From: Candidatus Fermentithermobacillaceae bacterium UBA3907
GTDB lineage: Bacteria; Bacillota; Sulfobacillia; Fermentithermobacillales; Fermentithermobacillaceae
NCBI GenBank assembly: GCA_002391545.1
Contig: DGFF01000120.1
Location: forward strand, 1,636-14,467
Length of the DNA: 12,832 nt
Direction: 5' to 3'
Translations under genes and position numbers: made by a program
Notes under the pieces: model-generated
Databases searched by the model: none
Told to the model about the DNA's origin: nothing
Seen by the model: only the letters and a program-made list of their open reading frames with translations
Shown here: positions 6,041 through 12,109 of the stretch, one piece after another
Numbering within the stretch: the first letter of the stretch is position 1
Layout of the letters: each line of letters begins with the position of its first letter

Positions 6041-7840
6041 ATGATTCTTCAACAGTATTCTGTCAATCAGTATCCAGTGCAAACAATCATCACCTGGATT
6101 TTATCGGAAGAAATTGCCATACCTGAAATCCAAAGGCCTTTCGTCTGGAACGCTACCAAAGTAAGAGATTTCATTGATTCGCTGTATCGCGGATACCCAG
6201 TAGGATATCTCATCACTTGGCGCAACCCCGATGTCAGACTGAAAGATGGCACTACGGCGGCAGGTAAACGGATTCTCATAGATGGCCAGCAGAGGGTAAC
6301 CGCTATCCTAGCTAGCATCTTGGGAAAAGAAATAGTCGACGATGACTACAGAAAGAAAAGGATCGTCATCGCTTTTCATCCTCAGGAACGAAGGTTTGAA
6401 GTTTCAAACCCCGCTATTCAGAAGAACAAAAGTTGGATCCAAGATATTTCTATGGTATTTTCTCCTTCGTATAACATTTTGGATCACCTAGAGGAGTACT
6501 GCTCGCAAAATCCCCATGTTGACAAAAACGAAGTATACAAAAACGTAGACTATCTCAAAGGAATCGTTAATAATTCCATCGGACTAATCGAACTAAACTC
6601 GGACCTCGACATTGAAACGGTTACAGAAATATTCATCAGGATAAACTCCCAGGGGGTAGTTCTAAGCCAGGCAGATTTTGCAATGTCCAAAATCGCCGTC
6701 AATCAGAATTTCGGCGGCAACATGTTGCGAAGAGCCATAGACTATTTTTGCCATTTAGCCAGAACTCCTGAGTTCTATGACCAATTGATAGAAATCGACA
6801 GTGAGTTCGTTCAGACGGAGTATTTCAAAAAAATGGCTTGGTTGAGAAATGAAACCGATGATTTATATGACCCATCTTACACAGACATGCTGCGGGTTGC
6901 CTTTACCTCGAAATTTCAGAGGGGAAGACTGCAGGATTTAGTGGCTCTCATTTCCGGAAGAAACTTTGAAACAAGGGAATACGAAGAGTCTATTGCAGAA
7001 GAGTCTTTTGCGAGCTTGAGCGAAGGTATCATGGACTACATAAATGAGAATAATTTCAAGAACCTGCTGATGATCCTAAGATCTGCAGGATTTGTAGATT
7101 CTTCGATGATCCGCTCTCAAAACGCGATTAACTTCGCCTACATATTGTACTTGACTCTACGCTCCCAAAGAATGAATCCAGCGAGAATTGAATCGTTGGT
7201 CAGAAAGTGGTTTGTCCTGTCCGTGCTAACCGGTCGATATTCTGGTGCCCCAGAGTCGCAGTTTGACTACGATATTAGGAGAATACACGAGCAAGGAACA
7301 GAGGACTTTATTACCATGACCATAGATGCTGAACTCTCCGACGCGTTCTGGAATATCGGGTTGCCCCAACAAATGAACTCTTCGGTAGCTAGTAGTCCGT
7401 ATTTTAACGTGTATCTAGCATCTCAAGTGAAAATGCATGATAAGGGCTTTCTGTCCAAGGACATATTAGTCCATGACCTCATAACGCAAAAAGGAGATGT
7501 CCATCACGTTTTTCCTAAGGAATACTTGAAGATCAATGGGTATGACAATAGAACGATGTATAATCAGATCGCCAATTATGTGATCATGCAAAGCGAGATC
7601 AACATTGCCATAGGAAAGAGATCCCCTAGGGAATATTTGGCAGAGATAAAATCCCAATGTGATTCCGGTGTATTGCGCTATGGCGGTATAACCACAGAAG
7701 AGGAACTTCTTGAAAACCTAGAGAGCCATTGCATCCCATTGGAATTGATGAACATGGAAGCGGCAGACTATCCCGACTTTCTAGCAAAGCGCCGAAAACT
7801 TATGGCGAAGAAAATTAAGAGATACTTTGAAATGCTGTAA
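6041..7840 (+). CDS. DUF262 domain protein with C-terminal HNH-like (DUF1524/GmrSD-type) motif
   Basis: A 599-residue protein of the DUF262 (ParB/Srx-like NTP-using) superfamily. The N-terminal DUF262 motifs are IPEIQRPFVW at 27-36, the helix DFIDSLYRGYPVGYLITW after it, and ILIDGQQRVTAI at 78-89 containing the diagnostic DGQQR. A long helical middle follows. Near the C-terminus, VHHVFPKEYL (His488-His489) with Asn508 and N-IAIGKRSPREYL (Asn521) matches the HNH-type nuclease pattern seen in DUF1524/GmrSD. The family includes GmrSD type IV restriction enzymes and other anti-phage nucleases, so a nucleotide-stimulated nuclease against foreign or modified DNA is the likely role. Start: ATG at 6041 with AGGAGG at 6028-6033; an upstream in-frame ATG (5984) lacks a ribosome site. 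It stands alone, with no methylase or partner subunit adjacent. Confidence 0.85.
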   Translation: MILQQYSVNQYPVQTIITWILSEEIAIPEIQRPFVWNATKVRDFIDSLYRGYPVGYLITWRNPDVRLKDGTTAAGKRILIDGQQRVTAILASILGKEIVDDDYRKKRIVIAFHPQERRFEVSNPAIQKNKSWIQDISMVFSPSYNILDHLEEYCSQNPHVDKNEVYKNVDYLKGIVNNSIGLIELNSDLDIETVTEIFIRINSQGVVLSQADFAMSKIAVNQNFGGNMLRRAIDYFCHLARTPEFYDQLIEIDSEFVQTEYFKKMAWLRNETDDLYDPSYTDMLRVAFTSKFQRGRLQDLVALISGRNFETREYEESIAEESFASLSEGIMDYINENNFKNLLMILRSAGFVDSSMIRSQNAINFAYILYLTLRSQRMNPARIESLVRKWFVLSVLTGRYSGAPESQFDYDIRRIHEQGTEDFITMTIDAELSDAFWNIGLPQQMNSSVASSPYFNVYLASQVKMHDKGFLSKDILVHDLITQKGDVHHVFPKEYLKINGYDNRTMYNQIANYVIMQSEINIAIGKRSPREYLAEIKSQCDSGVLRYGGITTEEELLENLESHCIPLELMNMEAADYPDFLAKRRKLMAKKIKRYFEML

Positions 7841-7848
7841 AAGTCAGT

Positions 7849-7886
7849 GAAACTCGAGCTGAATTTGCTTCTCGACGCTCAGTTTC
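7849..7886 (+). terminator. Hairpin after the DUF262 gene
   Basis: GAAACT-C-GAGC (7849-7859) pairs with GCTC-AGTTTC (7877-7886): a 10-bp stem with one bulged C, starting eight bases after the stop codon. No T-run follows, so termination is likely by position but not proven by form. Confidence 0.4.
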
Positions 7887-8039
7887 CTATAAGTCAATTG
7901 GTACGAAACTGCGTCTTTGATTCGTCCCATAACCGCAAAGCGACGCAAAGCAAGAAGACCTTTACAGAATGGAACACATTTTCCAAAAGAAAATGATGTG
8001 TTATGTAATGTCTTATTTTCTTGATGTTCCAAATTCAAT

Positions 8040-8068
8040 ATGACATATGCCCGAAATTGAAGTACAAT
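8040..8068 (+). promoter_or_regulatory. Promoter of the DUF5320/DUF134/NifX cluster
   Basis: ATGACA (8040-8045, five of six matches to TTGACA) and TACAAT (8063-8068, five of six to TATAAT) are exactly 17 bp apart. The start point would be near 8075, about 48 nt before the DUF5320 start codon. Confidence 0.6.
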
Positions 8069-8096
8069 AGTAATTGATAGTGACATATGTCGGAAA
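8041..8096 (+). repeat. 16-bp direct repeat bracketing the cluster promoter
   Basis: TGACATATGCCCGAAA (8041-8056) and TGACATATGTCGGAAA (8081-8096) match at 14 of 16 positions and lie exactly 40 bp apart, close to four helical turns. The first covers the -35 box, the second begins just after the predicted start point. This layout suits a repressor or autoregulator bound at two sites on one face of the DNA. Confidence 0.6.
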
Positions 8097-8122
8097 CAAT
8101 AACTTACATGGAGGTATATGCT

Positions 8123-8452
8123 ATGCCAAGATGGGATGGAACTGGCCCAATGGGCGAAGGACCAATGACTGGAAGAGGATGGGGTCCATGCGCACGTCCT
8201 GCCGGCTGGTATGGCGCTGGATATGGACCCGGCTGGAGAGGCGGTTATGGTCGCGGTTATGGACGGGGACCTGGCTGGAGGGGCGGCTACGGTCGCGGTT
8301 ATGGACGTGGACATGGCTGGAGGGGTGGCTATGGCCCCGGTTATGGGAGAAGTACTCCCCCACCTGAAGTACAAAAAGAACTGCTCCAAGCACAAAGAAA
8401 CGCTCTTAAGACTCAACTGGAGGTTATCGATAAACAACTAGAGAATCTGTGA
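8123..8452 (+). CDS. DUF5320-type Gly/Arg/Trp-rich small protein
   Basis: A 109-residue protein in three parts. Residues 1-23 are the conserved head MPRWDGTGPMGEGPMTGRGW, which is the DUF5320 family signature (MPRxDGTGPxGxGPxTGRG). Residues 35-76 are three in-frame 14-residue repeats of the type GPGWRGGYGRGYGR, very basic and probably disordered. Residues 80-109 (PEVQKELLQAQRNALKTQLE onwards) form an amphipathic helix likely to be a coiled coil for oligomerisation. The biochemical role of DUF5320 is not known; it recurs beside DUF134 and NifX/MinD-ferredoxin genes in anaerobes. The RGG-like repeats would allow RNA or nucleic-acid contact, but that is a guess. Start: ATG at 8123 with GGAGG (8110-8114); a longer frame from 8087 has no ribosome site. 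First gene of the cluster. Confidence 0.85.
   Translation: MPRWDGTGPMGEGPMTGRGWGPCARPAGWYGAGYGPGWRGGYGRGYGRGPGWRGGYGRGYGRGHGWRGGYGPGYGRSTPPPEVQKELLQAQRNALKTQLEVIDKQLENL
8225..8350 (+). repeat. Three tandem 42-bp repeats within the DUF5320 gene
   Basis: Units 8225-8266, 8267-8308 and 8309-8350 each encode GPGWRGGYGRGYGR or a close variant (GHGWRGGYGPGYGR in the third). The differences are mostly synonymous, so the protein repeat is probably maintained by selection. Such a repeat could gain or lose units by slippage. Confidence 0.9.
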
Positions 8453-8456
8453 GAAC

Positions 8457-8494
8457 GATACAAATAACCAGGGAATTCCCTGGTTATTTGTATC
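8457..8494. repeat. Perfect 38-bp palindrome between the DUF5320 and DUF134 genes
   Basis: The half-site GATACAAATAACCAGGGAA (8457-8475) is followed immediately by its exact reverse complement (8476-8494). In RNA it would form a long hairpin starting four bases after the DUF5320 stop and ending 21 bases before the DUF134 start. No U-tract follows. It may be an attenuating or RNA-stabilising hairpin that lets the first gene be expressed more than the rest, or a protein-binding site. Confidence 0.85.
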
Positions 8495-8515
8495 ATCAAG
8501 TTAGGTGAGGAATGT

Positions 8516-8872
8516 ATGCCAAGACCGAAAAAATGGAGAAAAGTGTGCCGCCTTCCCGACACCAATCGTTTCGGGCCTCTCGACTCCCATGCAGATGCAG
8601 GGGATATAGTCAATATGACTGTTGACGAATATGAGACAATAAGGCTGATCGATCTGGAAGGCCTCACGCAAGAAGAGTGTGCAGGCCAAATGAATATTTC
8701 CCGCACAACGGTTCAAGGAATTTATAATGAAGCGAGAAGAAAACTGGCCGAATCTTTGGTCAACGGAAAAGAGCTCCAGATAGAAGGGGGCAGGTATCTG
8801 CTCTGCGACGGCGGAAGAGAGTGTTGGAATAAGAAGCACTGCCATAGGCGTAGACAAGGCAACGGATTTTAA
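8516..8872 (+). CDS. DUF134 family DNA-binding regulator
   Basis: A 118-residue protein of the DUF134 family, recognised by its start MPRPKKWRKVCRLP and the FGPLD segment at 19-23. Residues 50-79 (GLTQEECAGQMNISRTTVQG onwards) form a helix-turn-helix like sigma-70 region 4, so the protein should bind DNA in the cytoplasm. The tail has Cys97, Cys103, His108, Cys109 and His110 (LLCDGGREC...KKHCH), plus Cys11 at the front, which could bind a metal or Fe-S cluster and so act as the sensor of the operon. That is inference; no DUF134 ligand is established to my knowledge. Start ATG with AGGTGAGG five bases upstream. Its place just after the promoter-proximal DUF5320 gene makes it the likely regulator of the cluster. 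Confidence 0.87.
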   Translation: MPRPKKWRKVCRLPDTNRFGPLDSHADAGDIVNMTVDEYETIRLIDLEGLTQEECAGQMNISRTTVQGIYNEARRKLAESLVNGKELQIEGGRYLLCDGGRECWNKKHCHRRRQGNGF

Positions 8873-8924
8873 GGTGGGTCCAGAACCGAAAAAGAAGTCA
8901 ATGTGATTAGAATGGAGGGTTCCA

Positions 8925-9290
8925 ATGAAAGTAGCAATACCTGTAGATGAAAGACACCTGGAGTCAAGCGTGTGCTTGTCTTTTGGGCGCGCTCCATATT
9001 TCCTTTTTTATGATACTACCACAAAAGAAACCTACTACCTTGATAACAGCGCAATAGAGAATCCGAGTGGAGCGGGCATAAAAGCAGCACAGATCATTGT
9101 GGATCACGGTGCCAAGGCGCTATTGACTCCACGTTGCGGCGAGAACGCTCAAGAAGTGTTACGCAAATCAGAAGTCTTGGTGTATCAATCCATACCAGGG
9201 ACAGTCAAGGAGAACATAGACGCATTCGAAGCCGGGAAACTTACGCTTCTCAGCGATTTTCACTCTGGAGCCGGCCGTCATGGGAGATAA
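8925..9290 (+). CDS. NifX/Orp-like dinitrogenase Fe-Mo cofactor family protein (first copy)
   Basis: A 121-residue single-domain protein of the Nitro_FeMo-Co family (Pfam PF02579; NifX, NifY, NifB C-terminus, orange protein). The fold signature is MKVAIPVDE at the start, then SFGRAPYFLFYD at 19-30, and SGAGIKAAQIIVDHGAKALL (48-67) followed by Cys71. Family members hold a metal-sulfur cluster for transfer. Here the usual SxHFGHxxxF is altered: Cys17 precedes SFGRAPYF and no His is present in this loop, so its ligand may differ from the second copy at 12106. Start ATG has GGAGG upstream. Its last 11 bases overlap the next gene start, which means translational coupling. With no nif structural genes in view, a role in nitrogen fixation is not implied. 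Confidence 0.88.
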   Translation: MKVAIPVDERHLESSVCLSFGRAPYFLFYDTTTKETYYLDNSAIENPSGAGIKAAQIIVDHGAKALLTPRCGENAQEVLRKSEVLVYQSIPGTVKENIDAFEAGKLTLLSDFHSGAGRHGR

Positions 9291-10152
9291 GAGTGCAAGG
9301 ATAGCCGTGCTCAGCGGCAAGGGCGGCGCAGGCAAAACTTTGGTATCTGTGAATCTAGCTTTTTTGAGCGGAGAATCTGTCTACATCGATTGTGATGTGG
9401 AAGACCCTAACGGACATCTCTTTTTTAAACCTGATGAGGTCTCTAAAGAAGCAGTTACAGTAAAGATACCAGTTGTGGATGAGAGCCTATGCAACGGCTG
9501 CCGCACGTGCGTCGATTTCTGCAAATTCGACGCCCTTGCCTTCATAAAAAACAGACCGTATGTTTTTGAGAACATATGTCATTCCTGCGGTGGATGTGCC
9601 CTTCTCTGCCCAGAAAAAGCGATTTGGGAAAAGGATAAGGTGATTGGAGAGGTTCAGTCAGGGGTTTCTCATGATGTAATCGTCTCTACCGGGATAATGA
9701 ATATAGGTGAAGCATCGGGCGTACCGATCGTAAAACACCTTCTAAACAAAGACGTTCCAAAAGACCTGCCAGTTTTCATTGACTGTCCTCCCGGAAGTTC
9801 TTGTATCGTCATGGAGAGTATAAGGGACGTTGGTTTTTGCATACTAGTTGCTGAGCCGACAATCTTCGGTGTCCATAACCTCAGCATGGTATATGATTTG
9901 GTCAAGCTGTTCGCCAAACCACACGGAGTTGTAATAAACAAATGTCTTTTCGGGAAAAACCCGGCAGAAGAATTTTGTATTGAGAAGAACATTCCCATAC
10001 TAGGGCGTATACCATTTGATCCTGAACTTGGAGCGCTCAATTCCGATGCCAAAATAGCCGCTAGGGAAAGCGAGAGATTTAGAGAATTGTTTGGCTCACT
10101 GCTTGAAACCGTGATGAAGGAGGTACGGCATGAAACAACTGTTGATTCTTAG
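9280..10152 (+). CDS. MinD-superfamily P-loop ATPase with inserted 2x[4Fe-4S] ferredoxin domain (first of pair)
   Basis: A 290-residue cytosolic ATPase. The deviant Walker A LSGKGGAGKT is at 11-20, the switch I region DCDVEDPN at 37-44, and the switch II DCPPGSSC lies in the second half. Between them sits a bacterial-type ferredoxin insert with two [4Fe-4S] motifs: CNGCRTCVDFC (Cys71, 74, 77, 81) and CHSCGGCALLCP (Cys100, 103, 106, 110). This architecture is that of the Fe-S ATPases in the Desulfovibrio orange-protein operon. It probably couples ATP-driven dimer changes to electron or cluster transfer for the NifX-like partners. It overlaps both neighbours (11 and 23 bp), so the three genes are translated together. 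The start has GGAG nine bases upstream, inside the preceding gene. Confidence 0.9.
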   Translation: MGDKSARIAVLSGKGGAGKTLVSVNLAFLSGESVYIDCDVEDPNGHLFFKPDEVSKEAVTVKIPVVDESLCNGCRTCVDFCKFDALAFIKNRPYVFENICHSCGGCALLCPEKAIWEKDKVIGEVQSGVSHDVIVSTGIMNIGEASGVPIVKHLLNKDVPKDLPVFIDCPPGSSCIVMESIRDVGFCILVAEPTIFGVHNLSMVYDLVKLFAKPHGVVINKCLFGKNPAEEFCIEKNIPILGRIPFDPELGALNSDAKIAARESERFRELFGSLLETVMKEVRHETTVDS

Positions 10153-10996
10153 CGGCAAGGGCGGCACTGGAAAGACGACAATAGCAAGTGCCTTTATCGC
10201 TCTTTCAGATGCCAAAGCCTATGCAGACTGTGATGTAGACGCGCCTAACCTTCATCTCATCATGGCGCAAGACTTAGAGCCAGAACGAACAGATTATTAC
10301 GGTATGCCAAAAGCTGAAATAGATACGGATAAGTGCACTGAATGCGGCCTGTGTAAAGAAACCTGCAGATTCGATGCAATTTCCAAAGACGAAAACTTTA
10401 CAGTTGACTTTTTTGCCTGCGAAGGCTGCGGAGTTTGCGAAGCTATCTGTCCTGCAAATGCTATTTCATTGAAACCTACTGTGTCTGGAGAACTGATGCT
10501 TTACGTAGATAGCGATAGAGTCTTTTCCACGGCACAACTAAGAATGGGAAGCGGCAATTCAGGATTGCTCGTAACTGAAGTCAAAAAGCGCATGAAAACT
10601 GCAGCAAGGCCTGACGCTGATCTGGCCATAATCGATGGCTCTCCCGGCATAGGCTGCCCTGTGATCGCTTCTATAAGCGGCGTGGATATGGTTTTAGTTG
10701 TTGCTGAGCCATCTGTATCCGGAATCAGCGACATGGAACGCATTATAAAGACTGCAGAAACGTTTCATACAAAGATCTGCGTTTGCATCAATAAACACGA
10801 CATCAACCCTGCTAACACTGGGAGAATTGAAGAGTTCTGCCGCGAAAGAGGTTTGCCACTTGCAGGCAAAATACCTTTCGACCCGGAAGCAGTAACAGCA
10901 GTCAATAACGGGCAAACAATAGTGGATATTGATTGCCCTTCTGGTTCAGCCGTAAAAGAGGTGTTCAGAAATACCATGGAGTTGCTTTTTGCATGA
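10130..10996 (+). CDS. MinD-superfamily P-loop ATPase with inserted 2x[4Fe-4S] ferredoxin domain (second of pair)
   Basis: A 288-residue paralogue of the preceding protein with the same order of parts: Walker A LSGKGGTGKT at 7-16, DCDVDAPN at 33-40, ferredoxin motifs CTECGLCKETC (Cys69, 72, 75, 79) and CEGCGVCEAICP (Cys97, 100, 103, 107), and switch II DGSPGIGCPV. The two proteins differ enough that a heterodimer is more likely than redundancy, since such tandem pairs are kept together in other anaerobes. The start ATG follows AAGGAGG inside the end of the preceding gene, overlapping it by 23 bp. Two nearly identical strings, SGKGG at the front and IPFDPE near the end, show shared ancestry. 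Confidence 0.9.
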   Translation: MKQLLILSGKGGTGKTTIASAFIALSDAKAYADCDVDAPNLHLIMAQDLEPERTDYYGMPKAEIDTDKCTECGLCKETCRFDAISKDENFTVDFFACEGCGVCEAICPANAISLKPTVSGELMLYVDSDRVFSTAQLRMGSGNSGLLVTEVKKRMKTAARPDADLAIIDGSPGIGCPVIASISGVDMVLVVAEPSVSGISDMERIIKTAETFHTKICVCINKHDINPANTGRIEEFCRERGLPLAGKIPFDPEAVTAVNNGQTIVDIDCPSGSAVKEVFRNTMELLFA

Positions 10997-11160
10997 AATT
11001 ACTCTTTGGAATGAGCGACCATGATAACTAACAAAACACCATTTTAAGAACGTAAGAGCGCTTCTTCAAGAAAACGCAGAAAGGCTAGGGATCAATTTCC
11101 CGCAGTTACCATAACTCGGGCGACGTAGATGGGCATTGCAACCACATGATTGGCTGAAAG

Positions 11161-11191
11161 TTGTTACAGATGAGAATATCAGCTATATAAT
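11161..11191 (+). promoter_or_regulatory. Promoter upstream of the Mrp-like gene
   Basis: TTGTTA (11161-11166) is 17 bp from TATATA (11184-11189), and TATAAT follows two bases on (11186-11191), which gives 16 bp to TTACAG (11164-11169). Either pairing sets a start point near 11197, about 60 nt before the coding start. This suggests that the Mrp/NifX pair can be expressed apart from the first five genes. Confidence 0.45.
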
Positions 11192-11202
11192 CGCTGAAGA
11201 TC

Positions 11203-11220
11203 GGTTAATGATCATAAACC
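11203..11220. promoter_or_regulatory. Quasi-palindrome just downstream of the predicted start point
   Basis: GGTTAATGATCATAAACC is an inverted repeat with one mismatched pair around the centre ATGATCAT. It lies at about +7 to +24 relative to the predicted promoter, the place expected for a repressor operator. A palindrome of this quality can arise by chance about once in a window this long, so only its position speaks for it. Confidence 0.35.
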
Positions 11221-11257
11221 ATACAATAGATCATATAAGTATAAGGAGTCAGAAACC

Positions 11258-12109
11258 ATGAATGGAAATGGGAATCAGAGCTACAGCTGGGAAAAAGGAC
11301 GCGGGAATGGAGAAGAATCAAAGAACGATTTCAGAGAAAATCCCCATGAGCTAAGCAACATCAAAAAGGTTATCGCTGTTATGAGCGGGAAGGGCGGAGT
11401 CGGAAAATCTGCAGTAACCTCCATGCTTGCCGTTACAATGAAAAGGCTTGGGTATAACGTTGCCATCCTCGACGCAGACGTTACCGGGCCCTCTATTCCA
11501 AAAGCGTTTGGTATAAAGGAAAAGGCTACAGGCAGTGAATTCGGCATTTTCCCTCAGAAAAGCAAGACAGGCATTAGAATCATGTCTATCAACCTTCTCC
11601 TGGAAAACGATACCGATCCAGTTATTTGGAGAGGACCACTTCTAGGTAATACTGTGAAGCAATTTTGGACGGATGTTATATGGGGCGATGTTGATTTCAT
11701 GTTTATCGACATGCCTCCAGGAACCGGTGATGTTGCTCTTACCGTTTTCCAATCCCTACCCATTGACGGAATTATTATCGTAACCTCGCCGCAGCAACTT
11801 GTTTCCATGATAGTGTCAAAAGCGGTCAAGATGGCAGAGATGATGAACATTCCGGTACTAGGTTTGGTTGAGAATATGTCTTATTTTAAATGCCCTGATA
11901 ACGATAAGGAATATAAAGTATTCGGGGAGAGTCATATCGATGAGATTGCAGAAAAGCACGGGCTGAAAGTGCTGGCCAACATTCCCATTGATCCGAAAAT
12001 CTCAGCTGCTTGTGACGCCGGGATGATCGAACTGTTTGACGGAAATTGGTTTGATAGCTTTGCAGAAGGACTTGCATCACAAATATGTGAATTGGAGGAA
12101 AAACAATGA
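11258..12109 (+). CDS. Mrp/NBP35-family iron-sulfur carrier ATPase lacking the second CxxC cysteine
   Basis: A 283-residue P-loop ATPase of the Mrp/ApbC/NBP35 family, which holds and delivers [4Fe-4S] clusters as a homodimer. Seen here: Walker A MSGKGGVGKS at 42-51, DADVTGPSIPKAFG at 72-85, the Mrp signature WRGPLLGNTVKQF at 124-136, DMPPGTGDVALT at 151-162, and ENMSYFKCP at 205-213. In the usual protein ENMSYF is followed by CxxC, which binds the bridging cluster; here it reads CPDN, so only Cys212 remains. The first 36 residues are polar and Cys-free, so the N-terminal ferredoxin-like motif of NBP35 is also absent. It may be a non-cluster-binding partner, or use Cys212 with other ligands. 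Start ATG follows AAGGAG; the stop overlaps the next gene by ATGA. Confidence 0.9.
   Translation: MNGNGNQSYSWEKGRGNGEESKNDFRENPHELSNIKKVIAVMSGKGGVGKSAVTSMLAVTMKRLGYNVAILDADVTGPSIPKAFGIKEKATGSEFGIFPQKSKTGIRIMSINLLLENDTDPVIWRGPLLGNTVKQFWTDVIWGDVDFMFIDMPPGTGDVALTVFQSLPIDGIIIVTSPQQLVSMIVSKAVKMAEMMNIPVLGLVENMSYFKCPDNDKEYKVFGESHIDEIAEKHGLKVLANIPIDPKISAACDAGMIELFDGNWFDSFAEGLASQICELEEKQ

Larger units (their letters stand above)
10997..11257 (+). other. 260-bp spacer splitting the cluster, possibly with a gene remnant
   Basis: An ATG at 10993 overlaps the preceding stop (ATGA) and opens a 12-codon frame, MKLLFGMSDHDN, that then stops. Further on, protein-like pieces appear in other frames, such as KNVRALLQENAERLGINFPQ (about 11048-11107) and WLKVVTDENISYIIAEDRL (about 11150-11210). 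This could be a decayed small gene with frameshifts, or chance. The 3' end of the spacer carries a promoter and a quasi-palindrome for the Mrp gene. Confidence 0.3.

Noticed and set aside
8041..8096. Iteron-like repeats as a replication origin
   Set aside because: Only two copies, positioned around a sigma-70-type promoter, with no replication gene nearby; operator sites are the simpler reading.
8225..8350. CRISPR-like array
   Set aside because: The repeats are contiguous without spacers, in frame, and encode a Gly/Arg-rich protein segment.
7844..8437. 197-codon minus-strand frame opposite the DUF5320 gene
   Set aside because: Its low-complexity Ser/Thr/Ala repeats are just the reverse reading of the Gly-rich tandem repeats; it has no ribosome site and ends in the spacer.
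11150..11166. Possible sigma-54 promoter TTGGCTGAAAGTTGTT, considered because the Desulfovibrio ORP operon is sigma-54 dependent
   Set aside because: The -12 element reads TTGTT in place of TTGC and the GG-to-G spacing is one base short.
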